Of a stretch of 64,000 bases of DNA, positions 17,422 through 27,293 are shown piece by piece (the stretch's first letter is position 1; the number at the start of each line of letters is the position of its first letter). The stretch comes from CAWATG01 sp963785035 (GTDB lineage Bacteria; Actinomycetota; Acidimicrobiia; IMCC26256; CAWATG01). The DNA is taken from NCBI GenBank assembly GCA_963785035.1, contig CAWATG010000015.1:124001-188000 (forward strand), read 5' to 3'. The notes under the pieces were generated by a model. It made no database searches. It worked only from the letters and a program-made list of their open reading frames with translations, and was not told the DNA's origin. Both the position numbers and the translations under genes were made by a program.

Positions 17422-18454
17422 TCAGCTCGGTGGAAGGAGAACCTTGTCGATGACATGGATGATGCCGTTGTCGGCGGGAACGTCGGCGGTTACCACGGTC
17501 GCATCGTTGACCATCACCTTGTCCCCATCGACGGAGATCTTCACCTCGGCGCCGTTGACGGTGGCGGCCGTCTTGCCGTCGAGGGTGACGACCGTCGAGG
17601 ACGGCACTTCACCGGATATGACGTGATACGTGAGCACCGACTTGAGCAGATCCGTGTCAGCGAGGAGCTCATCGGCCGTCAATTTGAGGGCCTCGAGGGC
17701 CGCGGCGAACGCCTCGTCAGTGGGTGCGAACACGGTGAATGGGCCGTCGCCGCTCAGTGTTTCGACCAGACCGGCGGCTTTGACGGCCGCGACGAGCGTA
17801 ACGTTGGCGACCGCGACATCAACAATCGTGCCGGGCTCGGCTTCCTCATCCGCCATTTCGCTTTCCGGCTCGGTCTGCTCGGTGGACTGCTCGGTGGTCT
17901 GCTCGGTGGAGGTCCTCACGATCGGCTGTTTGGCGCGCGCCCTTGCGGCAGCCGCCGCGTATGCGTTGAGCAACGCATCGCGGTCCGACTACGCGTCGGC
18001 CTGGAGGAGCGGCCCCGGCGCGCGTTCGGTCGTTCCAAGAGGCCGAGCTTCTCGAGGCGGTCGAGCGCCAGTGCGGTCCCGTTGCGTGAAAGCCTCGTGG
18101 CTTCTTCGACCCTCGCGACCGTCGGCGTGGCACCGGACAAGGTCGTCTCGGCGACGGCCAGCATCGAGGCCGTCCAGCAGCGTCGGAGTCTCGCGGGAGG
18201 ATTCGTCCGGAGTGGCTTCGCGAATGATGACGAGGCCTGACGGTCGGCTGATCTCTGCTCGACCTGATTCGTCGGCCCAGCCGATGCCGAACTCGGACAA
18301 GGTCGCCCGCGCCCTCTCCGAGATCAGGCGAGCCGTGATCACATCGGGGCGAGGTCTGATGTGTCAGTCGGAGTCGTCTCCGCAGGCCAAGCCTCCTGGC
18401 GAACACGGCAAGGGCAAGAACGCTGGCTAGAAGACTCGCACTACGGATACGCAT
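17422..18454 (-). pseudogene. Fasciclin (FAS1) domain lipoprotein, interrupted by a foreign gene fragment
   Basis: The start ATG 18454, with GGAGG eight bases upstream, opens a signal peptide MRIRSASLLASVLALAVFA. A lipobox LACGDDSD follows if one base is added. At about 18365 this is broken by roughly 450 bases of another gene. It resumes at about 17914 with a repetitive Thr-Glu-Gln linker (TEQTTEQSTEQ) and a complete FAS1 domain: TIVDVAVANVTLVAAVKAAG, FTVFAPTDEAFAA, LTYHVISGE, IIHVIDKVLLPPS. Native FAS1 lipoproteins act at the cell surface. Here signal and domain are separated, so export is unlikely. Confidence 0.75.
17914..18365 (-). pseudogene. Winged-helix regulator fragment (AbiEi-like) inserted in the fasciclin gene
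   Basis: Same strand as the host gene. Starting near 18345: ITARLISERARATLSEFGIG, WADESGRAEI, then after a frame change LSGATPTVARVEEATRLSRN and GTALALDRLEKLGLLERP, a winged-helix DNA-binding module. A last piece, AYAAAAARARAKQPIVR, then fuses in frame to the fasciclin linker. The arrangement resembles restriction-endonuclease-like/winged-helix proteins related to AbiEi antitoxins, a tentative match. Both ends of its parent gene are missing. Confidence 0.45.
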
Positions 18455-18474
18455 TTGGTTGACCTCCATCGGTG

Positions 18475-18650
18475 GGTAGCGTCGCTTGGTGCTACGAATC
18501 CATCGGGGTCAACGGATGCACGAAACTCAGCAAGTTGCGGAAAGATGTCGGCGGCCTTGCTCGCCGCGGTACTCCGATCGAGATCGATCAGCCCCACGTC
18601 GACGCCGGCTTCCGCCTGCGCGAAGTCTCTGGTGGAGGCTGTGTCTCGTG
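18475..18650 (-). other. Possible C-terminal remnant of a DprE1-like FAD oxidoreductase
   Basis: Directly next to the 3' end of tRNA-Arg a frame reads FPQLAEFRASVDPDGFVAPSD, similar to the C-terminal end of FAD-linked DprE1-type oxidoreductases. Nothing upstream supports a whole gene because the tRNA follows at once. Low confidence; it may be chance. Confidence 0.2.
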
Positions 18651-18651
18651 G

Positions 18652-18724
18652 CGCCCCCGGCAGGATTCGAACCTGCGACACACGGTTTAGGAAACCGATG
18701 CTCTATCCCCTGAGCTACGAGGGC
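18652..18724 (-). tRNA. tRNA-Arg, anticodon CCT
   Basis: 73 bases that fold as a complete cloverleaf on the minus strand. The acceptor GCCCTCG pairs with CGGGGGC with one G-U. The D-arm is GCTCAGGGGATAGAGC. The anticodon stem CGGT/ACCG has loop TTCCTAA (anticodon CCT) and a T-T mismatch at 27-43. The T-arm is GCAGG/CCTGC with loop TTCGAAT. CCA is not encoded. Its 3' end faces the decayed region, as expected for an integration target. Confidence 0.93.
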
Positions 18725-18797
18725 TTGTGGTGCGACACGGAGGATAACGACCCGGGTGAGACGAACTCGGCGTCACCGACGTCCTACCGTACCGTCG

Positions 18798-19891
18798 ATG
18801 GGAAAGCCGCCGATTGCCGCACTCGTGTCATTCCGCCTCGGCGGAACCGATGGCGTTTCGGTCGAGTCGAGGAAATGGCAATGGGCGTTGGAACAACTCG
18901 GCTTCGAGGTCCGACGGGTCGCGGGGGAAATCGCTGGACCTGCGTTGCCTCACGATGTCGTGCTCCCGGCGCTGGCCATCGCGCCACCAGACGGCGTACC
19001 CGCACTCACCGCCGACGACGTGCTCAACGCCATTCGGCCACGCCCGAATGGTCGTCGTCGAGAACGCGTGCTCCTTGCCGCTCAATCTCGAAGCTTCCCG
19101 AACGCTGCACGCGGCGCTCGATCGCTGGGACGGACGGGTCGTCTTTCACCACCACGATCTCGTATGGCAGCGCGCGACATCTCGCGCATCTTGACGGCGA
19201 GTTCCCGCCGCGTCGCGAGCACTCGCTGCATATCGCGATCAACGCCCGGTCCCAAGGTGAGCTACTCGATCGCGGCATCGACGCTGTAATGATCCGCAAT
19301 CACTTCGATCTCGACGTCGCTCCTGGCGATCGCACTGCGACGCGGGCGGCATTCGGCTTCGGGACCGGCGAGTTGATCGTGCTGCACCCGGCACGTGCGA
19401 TTCCACGAAAGAACGTGCCCGGCGCGCTCGAGTTCATGACCAGACTCGGTGTCGCACTTCCACATCAAGCGCTGCGGTATTGGCTGACCGGACCCGACGA
19501 GGATGGCTACGGTCCGACGCTGCGCGAGGTGTTGGCCGCCACGAACGTTGCCTACACGATCGGTCGAGCGCCCACGCCGCACGACGCGTACGCAGCATGT
19601 GACCTTGTCATTCATCCCTCGACATGGGAGGGCTTCGGAAATCCTTTGATCGAGTCCGTGGTCGCTCGCCGTCCCATCGTGGTCGGTCACTACCCGGTGC
19701 TCGATGAGATTCGCGGGCTCGGCTTCGAGTTTCTCTCGATCGACAACGTCGAGGAAGTTGCTGACGTGCTGCGTTCGGGAGTGGACGCGCACCTCGACCA
19801 CAATTTGGACGTGGCTCGCCGACATTTCGACCTTGCAGCGCTGCCGGCAAAGATCGCGGCGGTATTCGCAGCAGCGCGCTGGGAACGCTGA
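18798..19891 (+). CDS. Glycosyltransferase family 4-like protein, with two frame breaks
   Basis: The N-terminal domain starts at ATG 18798 (MGKPPIAALVSFRLGGTDGV). The frame moves near 19035 to the next frame (MVVVENACSLPLNL, then RVVFHHHDLVW) and again near 19180 to the third (GELLDRGIDAVMIRNHFDL). The C-terminal GT-B domain is then intact: VLHPARAIPRKN for donor binding and DLVIHPSTWEGFGNPLIES, the EX7E-type retaining motif. Substrates unknown. Both breaks look like single added bases. Either the gene is decaying or the sequence has errors. The stop overlaps the next start. Confidence 0.75.
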
Positions 19892-20160
19892 TGAACGCTC
19901 CTGAGGACGATCCGGTCATCGCGCAGCGAGCCCGCATCGCACGTCTGGTCGCGCTCGCGAAGCGGGTCGGCTACAGCGCCATGTTGGTGTCGATCCTGGC
20001 GTTCGTCATCGGCTTGATCGGCGATTTCCCAAGGTGGACGGCGGTCGTCATGGTCGCAGGATTGGCGACTTCGTGCGTGATCTTGCCGATTCCCATCGTG
20101 CTCGGATACGGACTACGGGCCGCCGAACGCGAGGAAAATGGCGGCGCGCCCTTTCACTGA
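19891..20160 (+). CDS. Small two-helix membrane protein
   Basis: 89 residues. The ATG overlaps the TGA of the glycosyltransferase, so the genes are coupled. A charged N-terminus is followed by two hydrophobic helices (about 30-48 and 52-75) and a short acidic tail. No family recognised. Coupling suggests a role together with the glycosyltransferase at the membrane, which is inference only. Confidence 0.65.
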   Translation: MNAPEDDPVIAQRARIARLVALAKRVGYSAMLVSILAFVIGLIGDFPRWTAVVMVAGLATSCVILPIPIVLGYGLRAAEREENGGAPFH

Positions 20161-20216
20161 TCCCCACCGCCCGGTAGGTTGCACGGGTTGTTCGCTTGAA
20201 ACGAGGGGATCCCACG

Positions 20217-21317
20217 ATGACCAAGGCAGCGGTGTTTCGCGAATCAGGCAAGCCACTCGACGTCGTCGAAGTGGACCTGGCCTCCCCCAAGGCCGGCGAA
20301 GTCAAGATCCGGCTCGCCGCGTCGGGTGTGTGTCACTCGGACCTCTCGGTGGTCAACGGCACGTTGTTGCAGGGCGGACCTGCCGTGTTGGGTCACGAAG
20401 GCGCCGGGGTCGTCGAGGAGCTGGGGGAGGGCGTCACCGATCTGAAGGTCGGCGACCACGTCGTCATCTCATGGGTGCCGCAGTGCGGCGAGTGTTACAC
20501 CTGCAAATACGGCCAACCGAACCTGTGTGAGAACGCGGTCGCATCGATGTTCTCGGGTGGACTGCTCGATGGGACGTCACGCTTTTCGGAGAACGGCGTG
20601 TCGCTCGGGCAGATGGCAAGCTCGGGCACCTTCACCGAGGCAACGGTCATTCCCGCGATCAGCGCAATCAAGATCGACGACGACGTTCCCTTCACCTCTG
20701 CTGCACTGATCGGATGTGGCGTGCTCACGGGCTGGGGCGCGGCCGTGAACACCGCCGATATCCGCAAGGGCGACTCCGTCGTCGTCGTCGGTTGCGGTGG
20801 TGTGGGCCTCAATACCATCCAAGGCGCAAAGTACGCCGGTGCCACGCAGATCATCGCGGTGGACATGGCGCCGAAGAAGCTCGAGATGGCCAAGCAGTTC
20901 GGCGCTACCGACGTGATCAACGCCGGTGACGGTGACCCGGTCGCCAAGGTGCTCGAACTCACGGGTGGACGGGGCGCGGACGTGGCCTTCGAGGTCATTG
21001 GCCTTCTCCCGACCATCCAACAGGCATACAACATGGCCCGGCGAGGCGGCGAGGTCGTGATCGTGGGCGTTCCCGCCATGGACGTCGACATCCCCGTCAA
21101 CGCCTTCGGGCTCATCTTCAGCGAAAAGACGGTCAAGGGAAGCTGGTATGGCTCCTGTGACGTCAAGCGGGACATCCCGCTGCTGGTGGAGCTCTACAAG
21201 TCGGGTCGGCTCCTGCTCGATGAGCTCGTCTCCCGTGAGATCAAACTCGACGAGGTCAACGACGCCTTCGATGCAATGGGCAGCGGCGAGGTTGCCAGGA
21301 GCGTCATCAAGTACTGA
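20217..21317 (+). CDS. Zinc-dependent alcohol dehydrogenase (MDR superfamily)
   Basis: 366 residues. Catalytic zinc ligands in CHSD and GHEGAGVVEELGEGV, the structural zinc cluster CGECYTCKYGQPNLC, and the Rossmann motif VVGCGGVGLN are all present, as in class III-like and related microbial alcohol dehydrogenases. It oxidises an alcohol or formaldehyde adduct with NAD; the substrate cannot be assigned. ATG 20217 has GAGGGG eight bases upstream and is preferred over 20196. It is a single gene between a membrane protein gene and an aldo-keto reductase. Confidence 0.9.
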   Translation: MTKAAVFRESGKPLDVVEVDLASPKAGEVKIRLAASGVCHSDLSVVNGTLLQGGPAVLGHEGAGVVEELGEGVTDLKVGDHVVISWVPQCGECYTCKYGQPNLCENAVASMFSGGLLDGTSRFSENGVSLGQMASSGTFTEATVIPAISAIKIDDDVPFTSAALIGCGVLTGWGAAVNTADIRKGDSVVVVGCGGVGLNTIQGAKYAGATQIIAVDMAPKKLEMAKQFGATDVINAGDGDPVAKVLELTGGRGADVAFEVIGLLPTIQQAYNMARRGGEVVIVGVPAMDVDIPVNAFGLIFSEKTVKGSWYGSCDVKRDIPLLVELYKSGRLLLDELVSREIKLDEVNDAFDAMGSGEVARSVIKY

Positions 21318-21479
21318 CGTTGGTCAGCCCGGAGCCTCGGCACGCAACCGACGCTGCTCGAGGGCGCTGCGCTGGCCCATCCTGCAATGGGACCTTTGGA
21401 CCCTGCCACTTCTAGCATCGTTCCCCTAGCCTGATGGGCGAGTCGCGTTGACTCGGGCGCTGGTGACTAGGAGGAATGC

Positions 21480-22487
21480 ATGCGGTACCGACGGTTCGGC
21501 ACGACGGATCTGAAAGTTTCTGAAGTGGGCTTCGGGACCTGGACGCTTGCGTCGGACTGGTGGGGCGCCACCGACGATGCCGACAAGATGATCGGCGCCG
21601 CTCTGGACGCGGGGATCACCTTTTTTGACACCGCCCCGGTCTACGGAGCCGATGGGGTTGGCGAGACGATGCTCGCCGACATCTTGAAGACCCATCGCGA
21701 CGAGATCGTGCTGACCACCAAATGCGGTTATGACATCGAGGCCGAGCGCAAGTTTCCCGGTCAGTCCGAGCGGCCGCACGACTGGCGGCCCGAGTCGATC
21801 CGCGCCCAGCTCGAAGGCTCGTTGCGCCGGTTGCGCATCGATCACATCGATCTCTACCAGCTGCACAACACGAGGATCGAGCCGATTCGCTCCGATGATC
21901 TCTGGGCTGAACTCGAGTCGTTGCGTGCAGCCGGCAAGATCCGCGAGTTCGGTGTCGCGCTCGGTCCGGCGATCGGTTGGACCCAAGAAGGCGTCGAGGC
22001 CATCCGTGATCATCCGATCGTGAGCCTGCAAACGGTGTTCAACATTCTCGAGCAGGAGCCTGGCCTGACCTTCGCCGCCGAGGACCGTGTTGTTGCCGGC
22101 GAGGTTGGCCTCATCGCTCGGGTTCCCCACGCGTCCGACACGCTCTCGGGCAAGGTCACGCTCGACACCGTGTTTCCCCCCGGCGATCATCGAGCACACC
22201 GCAACCGCGACAACATGCTGGACAACTTCGAAAAGGCCGAAACCCTCGCGTTCTTGTGGACGGACACCGGCAGGACTCGAGGCCAAGCAGCGGTCGCTGG
22301 GATCCTCGCCAACCCGGCGTTTACGGCGGTGTTGCCCACGAACGTGTCGATCGATGACATCCGCGAGTACGCCGCGGCGAGCGATATGCCGCTCACTCCG
22401 GAGGAATCGGCGATGGTGAGCGACCTCTTCGCTCGGAACTTCGACCACGAGGACCGATACGTCATGCCGCTCAAGTCGAGCGTCTGA
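21480..22487 (+). CDS. Aldo-keto reductase
   Basis: 335 residues. The catalytic tetrad of the family is seen: Asp and Tyr in FFDTAPVYG, Lys in LTTKCGYD and His in DLYQLHN. The SLRRLRIDHIDLYQ strand of the TIM barrel is typical. NADPH-dependent reduction of aldehydes or ketones is expected. A strong AGGAGG lies just before ATG 21480. Convergent with the exported-protein gene at 22517. Confidence 0.9.
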   Translation: MRYRRFGTTDLKVSEVGFGTWTLASDWWGATDDADKMIGAALDAGITFFDTAPVYGADGVGETMLADILKTHRDEIVLTTKCGYDIEAERKFPGQSERPHDWRPESIRAQLEGSLRRLRIDHIDLYQLHNTRIEPIRSDDLWAELESLRAAGKIREFGVALGPAIGWTQEGVEAIRDHPIVSLQTVFNILEQEPGLTFAAEDRVVAGEVGLIARVPHASDTLSGKVTLDTVFPPGDHRAHRNRDNMLDNFEKAETLAFLWTDTGRTRGQAAVAGILANPAFTAVLPTNVSIDDIREYAAASDMPLTPEESAMVSDLFARNFDHEDRYVMPLKSSV

Positions 22488-22516
22488 GTTTTCGGCGTCG
22501 CATCAGCGGCTTCCCA

Positions 22517-23508
22517 TCAGGGGCGTCGCGTCGGGGGCGTCGCGACGAGCGATGCGATCGCCTCGAGCACGGTGTACGGACGCGTGACCGGGGCGAGTCG
22601 CGCAGTCCCAAGGTTCTCGACGGTGGTGATGCCCCCGGGGCTCGTCACCGTCGCGTGACCTTCCCACTCGGCGATGACGGCGACCGTGTAGTCGCCTTTC
22701 GTCTCGTAGGTGTGCGCGAGCGCGTGGGCCTGTTCGGTCGACGGGGGAACAGGCCGCTCGAAGGTGCCGTCAAGACGACGGGTCACACCGTCACCCATTC
22801 GCCATTCGAGTCCCGTCAAGCGTGCAGTACCGACCGCCGTCCAGCCGTCGAGGGACGCAGCGATCTGAATCTCGCTGTTCTGGGTATTCCAGAGCCACGT
22901 TTCCATGCCGGTCAGGCCGGTCACCTTCGGGCTGAAGTTCACCGACGGCCTTGGAATGGGAATCGCCCGCCAGATTTCGGCGAAGGTCGGCGCTTCGCCA
23001 CCGGGTGGGATCGCAGGTGCGTTCACAGGAACGCAGACGTAACGCGTGGCGACGATCTCGTTGGTGCTGCGTCGGTACTGGCGAGCGAGGTTGACGAAAC
23101 CGTAGAGCAGCACACCGTTGCGGTAGGTGCCGCACGGAATGCCGAGGCGTTCGGCTTCCTCGCTCACTCCTGGGGGCCGGGGCGGGGCCTCGATTCCGCC
23201 GGCTTCGATGAAGACTGCAGCACCCGCAGGACCGATCCCGCCCTTGTTCTCGATGTTGATGCGCTCGTAACGCCAGTAGAACGGGCGTGGCACGCGACTC
23301 CAACGCCAGGTCGTGTGGTTCCGGGCGCGCGGATCTCGATTTCGACCTCGAGCGTGCCGGTGTCGTCGTCGATCCTGATGTCTGTGTCACCGTTGTCGAG
23401 AGGAGCTCCGTACGCGACTGGAGCGAGGAGCGCTGTGGCGGAGACGACGAGTGCTGAGGTCACTGCGGCCGTCACTGCCATGGCCACTGCGAATCGCAAT
23501 CGCTTCAT
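22517..23508 (-). CDS. Exported protein of unknown function, one frame break
   Basis: ATG 23508 opens a clear signal peptide (MKRLRFAVAMAVTAAVTSAL, cleavage near YGAPLDNG). The mature protein begins DTDIRIDDDTGTLEVEIEIR. Near 23320 the frame shifts by one base and continues as WSRVPRPFYWRYERI to the end (about 325 residues in all), with a Cys pair (PCGTYRNG, RYVCVP) and beta-rich C-terminus. No family recognised; the C-terminal region resembles an Ig/PKD-like fold only loosely. Its ATG overlaps the TGA of the upstream lipoprotein gene, so the two are co-translated. Confidence 0.65.
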
Positions 23509-24216
23509 AGTTGGATCACTCCCGGTGAACCCGACCATTCGATGGCGGCGAGGCGAAATCGCTGGTCGCTTCCCAGCGAGAAGAAGAACATCTCCGTGAC
23601 CGGTTCTGCCATTGCCTGTTGTTTGTACACACTGCCGTCGGACGCTGAGGATTGTCGCAGCGTCGTTTTGCCAACGGATCGCGATCGCAGCGCTGAAGGG
23701 CTCGCCGACGACGACCTTTGCGCTCAGGATCCGGTAGTTCGACGCCGGCATCCACATTCCGCGTTGGTGTAGTCCGGTGAAACGCTTGAGTTCCTCATCG
23801 CGGAGCGGTTCGCCCTCTTTCCAGATCTCGTCGACGAGGGCGGGATCGGGGTTTTCGCTCAGCCACTGCACCTGAAGGAGCAGCGACAGACCGATCGCGA
23901 GATGATCGTCGCCGGAGTTGATCAGCGGTGGGCGAGGTGCGCCGCGCATCGAGCCAGTCGGGAGCGGCCCGAGAAGGAATCCACGTTCGTGTGGAACCGT
24001 CGGAAGCTTCGTACCCGGAATGGCAACGGTAGCCGCGGTTGCTCCGGGGCTTCGGGGCGCTTGGTCGTGCCATGCAGTGACTTGGTGTCGAAGGTCGTGA
24101 TGTGCGGGTTGACGGCGGCGACACGCCGTGGGAGTTGTCAGCGAGCAGCCCGTCAGGCCGACGACGACCGCCGCGGCGAGGGGCGCGATCCATCGAAACA
24201 GTTGGTGCTGGCGCAT
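23505..24216 (-). CDS. Lipoprotein of unknown function, one frame break
   Basis: ATG 24216; signal peptide with lipobox VVGLTGCS (Cys24). The body reads ERGFLLGPLPTGSM, DDHLAIGLSLLLQVQWLSE, then RILSAKVVVGEPFSAAIAIRW. Near 23665 the frame changes and the natural C-terminus follows (GSVYKQQAMAEPVTEMFFFS, then RLAAIEWSGSPGVIQL), with its TGA overlapping the ATG of the next gene. About 236 residues. Surface-anchored; function unknown. The four-base ATGA overlap only appears when the frame break is accepted, which supports the corrected reading. Confidence 0.62.
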
Positions 24217-24366
24217 CCTGCGATCCTCCCTCGCCGCGCTCGGCGCGGACGAATGTAGCCCTTTCGTTCAAACGGGTCACTTCGTCATACGCGAGGGGGA
24301 AGTTGCGCGTCAGCATACTGAGGACGTCGTGAGCGACTGTTGCTACAGCTCGGGAACCGGAAGGCG

Positions 24367-25530
24367 CTAGATCCGTTCGATGATGGTCGCTGTCGCAAGT
24401 GCGCCGCCGCAGCACATCGTGATCAGTGCTGTGTTGGCGTCGCTGCGCTCGAGTTCGTGGAGTGCCGTGGTGATCAGGCGCGCTCCGGTGGCACCGACGG
24501 GATGACCAAGTGCAATGGCGCCGCCGTTGACGTTCACCTTGTCCATGTCGAAGTTGTGAACTTGCGCGCAGGACAATGCCACGGAGGCGAACGCCTCGTT
24601 GATTTCGATGCGGTCGATGTCGCCGAGGGTCATCTTGGCGCGCTCGAGCACCTGTCGCGACAGCGTCGACAGGTCCGTCGAGGAGGTAGTAGGGGTCCGA
24701 GCCGACGAGCACTTGTGCGACGATGCGCGCACGTGGTCGCAAACCTTCGGCGGCCGCGCGCTCTTCGGACATCCACAACACTGCGGCGGCGCCGTCGGAG
24801 ATCTGGGAGCTGTTGCCGGCCGTGTGCATGCCGTCGGGAAGGACCGGCTTGAGGTTGGCGAGACCTTCGAGGGTCGTGTCGCGCAGACCACCGTCACGCG
24901 TGACGAACACAGTTTCGCCGGTGGGACCTTCGGCGCCTACGACGGGCGCTTCCACGGGAATGATCTCCCGGTCAAAGCGCGCCTCCTGCCATGCGAGCGC
25001 GGCGCGTCGCTGTGACTCGAATCCAAGTTGGTCGACCTGTTCGCGCGTGATGCCGCGGCGCTCTGCAATGCGTTCGGCGGCGCTGAACTGATTCGGCATG
25101 TCATAGGGCAGGTCGGGCGGCGTTGATCGACCGGGACCGTTGATGGCATTCGCTCCCAATCCGATGCGGCTCATCGCTTCGACACCGCAGGCGATGCCGA
25201 CGTCGATGTGGCCGGCGGCAATCAGTCCTGCCACGAAGTTGCTGGCCTGTTGGGAGGAGCCGCACTGGCAGTCGATTGTGGTCGCGGCGACGCCATAGGG
25301 CATGCCGCTCGCGAGCCACGCGGTCCGTGTCACGTTCGAGGCCTGCTCACCGGCTTGGGTGACGCATCCTCCGACGACTTGTTCCACCGACGCAGGATCA
25401 ATACCCGAGCACGTGTCACGACTCCGCGCTGCGCGGCAGCGAGCAGGTGCGCAGCGTGCAATCCTGCAAGTTGGCCGTTGCGCTTGCCGATCGGCGTGCG
25501 CACTGCTTCGACGATGACGGGACGAGCCAT
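24367..25530 (-). CDS. Thiolase (acetyl-CoA acetyltransferase family), two frame breaks; FadA5-like by context
   Basis: All catalytic regions are visible in three frames: N-terminus VIVEAVRTPIGKRNGQL, nucleophile loop IDCQCGSSQQA, base region NVNGGAIALGHPVGATGARL and the final CCGGALATATIIER. Frame changes fall near 25413 and 24660. Thiolases cleave 3-ketoacyl-CoA. Next to an igr-like operon the likely role is steroid side-chain beta-oxidation, as FadA5 in mycobacteria; that is inference. The start ATG 25530 lies 54 bases after the Ltp2-like gene on the same strand. Confidence 0.75.
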
Positions 25531-25584
25531 GGTGGAACTCCTTGGGTGAAAGCGCCGGCGATTGTTGCCGATCGCTATTTGGTG

Positions 25585-26770
25585 TCAGCGGTCGTTTCCG
25601 AGGATCAACGCCGAGGTGGGCACGCCCGTTCCTGAGGTCACGAGCACATGCTCGGCATTGGAGACCTGGTTCACCGAGGTGCCGCGAATTTGGCGTACGC
25701 CTTCGGCAATTCCGTTCATCCCGTGGACGTAGGCCTCACCGAGCTGGCCGCCGTGCGTGTTGATGGGGAGCCGACCACCCATCTCGATGTTGCCGTCTGC
25801 GATGAAATCCTTGGCCTCCCCACGTCCGCAGAACCCGAACTCCTCGAGTTGGGTGAGCACGAAGGGAGTGAAGTGGTCGTAGATGATCGCTGTGGGAATG
25901 TCGGCAGGCGAAAGGCCCGACGTGTTCCAAACCTGCCGTGCGCACAGGCCCATCTCCGGCAGGCCGTCGATCTCGTCGCGGTAGAACGACGTCATTGATT
26001 CCTGGTCATAACTGGCGCCTTGCGCCGCCGCGGCGAACCATTGCAGCTGGCTGGCGCAGATCGCGGGCGCGCTCGGCGCTCGTGATGACTAATGCTTGGG
26101 CGCCGTCGGTCTCCTGGCAGCAGTCCAACAGGTGGAGTGGATCGACGATCCAACGTGAGTTCTGGTGATCCTCGAGGGTGATCGGCTTCTCGTAGAAGAA
26201 CGCCGCGGGGTTGTTCGCAGCGTGTCGACGATCGGCGACGGCAACTCTGCCGAAGTCCTCGCTCGTCGCGCCGAATGCGTGCATGTACCGACGGGCGAAC
26301 ATCGCGACCCAAGACGCGGGCGTGAGCAGACCGTACGGCGAATACCACGCGTACTGTCCGGACTCCGCGGTCGGCATCGGGCGATGGTCCTGCATTCCGG
26401 CGCCGAAACGCCGCCCCGAACGCTCATTGAAGGCGCGGTAGCACACAACCACATCGGCGACACCGGTGGCGACGGCCATCGCTGCCTGTTGCACGGTCCC
26501 GCACCCGGCACCTCCGCCGTAGTGAATGCGGCTGAACAGCGTGAGGTCTTTGACGCCGAGGTTGCGCGCGACCTCGATCTCGGGATTGGTGTCCATCGTG
26601 AACGTGACGAGGCCGTCGACATCGGCAGGTGTCAGGCCACAATCGCCGAGCGCCGCGGAAATCGCCTCGCACGCCAACTGAAGCTCACTGCGGCCGGAAT
26701 CCTTGGAGAACTCGGTGGCGCCGATGCCGACGATGGCGGCGCGGTCCTTCAAGCGATTGGAGTTACTCAT
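25585..26770 (-). CDS. ltp2: Ltp2-like thiolase-fold lipid-transfer protein/aldolase, one frame break
   Basis: About 395 residues with thiolase-like N-terminal half (DRAAIVGIGATEFSKDSGRS, RIHYGGGAGCGTVQQAAMAV) and C-terminal half (YDHFTPFVLTQLEEFGFCG, RLPINTHGGQLGEAYVHGMN) of the SCP-x/Ltp group that lacks the usual thiolase cysteine arrangement. The frame changes near 26060. In mycobacteria Ltp2 with the DUF35 domain of ChsH2 performs the retro-aldol step releasing propionyl-CoA from the steroid. Start ATG 26770 overlaps the end of the MaoC gene by eight bases. Confidence 0.8.
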
Positions 26771-27293
26771 CTGCGATCCCCCGGCGAGTGTTCGTTGGTG
26801 GAAGCGTGAATGTCACGGTTCCGGTGACGTGGTTGCCGATCCGATTCGCGCCCACGATCTCAACCTCGATCGTGCCGTCCTCGGCAATTGCGGTGACCGA
26901 TCCGGTGAGATGCATGGTGTCACCGGGATAGTTGGGCGCGCCAAGACGGATTGCGACCTTGGATATGAGTGCGTTGGGGCCGGCCCAGTCGGTGACGAAC
27001 CTCCCGACGAGGCCGTTGGTCGTGAGGATGTTCATGAAGATGTCGGGCGAGCCGTGTTCCTTCGCCAGCGCGACATCGTGATGGACGTCCTGGAAGTCGC
27101 GCGACGCGACGGCTCCCGCCACGATGATTGTTGGTGTGATGGGGATATCGAGAGGCGGCAGCTCGTCTCCAACAGCGACGTCAGCAAGCGTCTTGCCGAG
27201 CGAGAGCACGGGAGAACCTGATGGCCTCGACGGCTCAGGCCTATTCGGTAGTGGACCCGAACGCGTTGGTCGGGCTTCGCGAGCTGGGCTCAT
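26763..27293 (-). CDS. chsH1: MaoC-family enoyl-CoA hydratase subunit (ChsH1-like)
   Basis: 176 residues. The hydratase-2 catalytic pattern is seen in SRDFQDVHHDVALAKEHG (Asp and His), followed by PDIFMNILTTNGLVGRFV and a hot-dog fold core. The N-terminal 30 residues are Pro/Arg-rich and probably disordered. ATG 27293 has GGAGGTGAGG just upstream and overlaps the TGA of the acyl-CoA dehydrogenase gene. In the mycobacterial system ChsH1 carries the active site and pairs with the ChsH2 MaoC domain; the same pairing is expected here. Confidence 0.82.
   Translation of the reverse strand: MSPAREARPTRSGPLPNRPEPSRPSGSPVLSLGKTLADVAVGDELPPLDIPITPTIIVAGAVASRDFQDVHHDVALAKEHGSPDIFMNILTTNGLVGRFVTDWAGPNALISKVAIRLGAPNYPGDTMHLTGSVTAIAEDGTIEVEIVGANRIGNHVTGTVTFTLPPTNTRRGIADE

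Larger units (their letters stand above)
14042..18724. mobile_element. Decayed tRNA-Arg-associated integrative element or recombination graveyard
   Basis: The interval runs from a degenerate partial tRNA-Arg copy (14042-14106) to the intact tRNA-Arg(CCT) gene (18652-18724). Both copies have the same orientation and share a perfect 26-base block (14079-14104 and 18690-18715). A tyrosine-integrase pseudogene lies directly beside the partial copy. This is the layout left by integration at a tRNA 3' end. Most genes inside are truncated, frame-shifted or interrupted. The cargo looks like a sigma/anti-sigma/fasciclin locus, which in other actinobacteria is ordinary chromosome, so the region may be a mosaic rather than one clean element. 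Confidence 0.55.
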
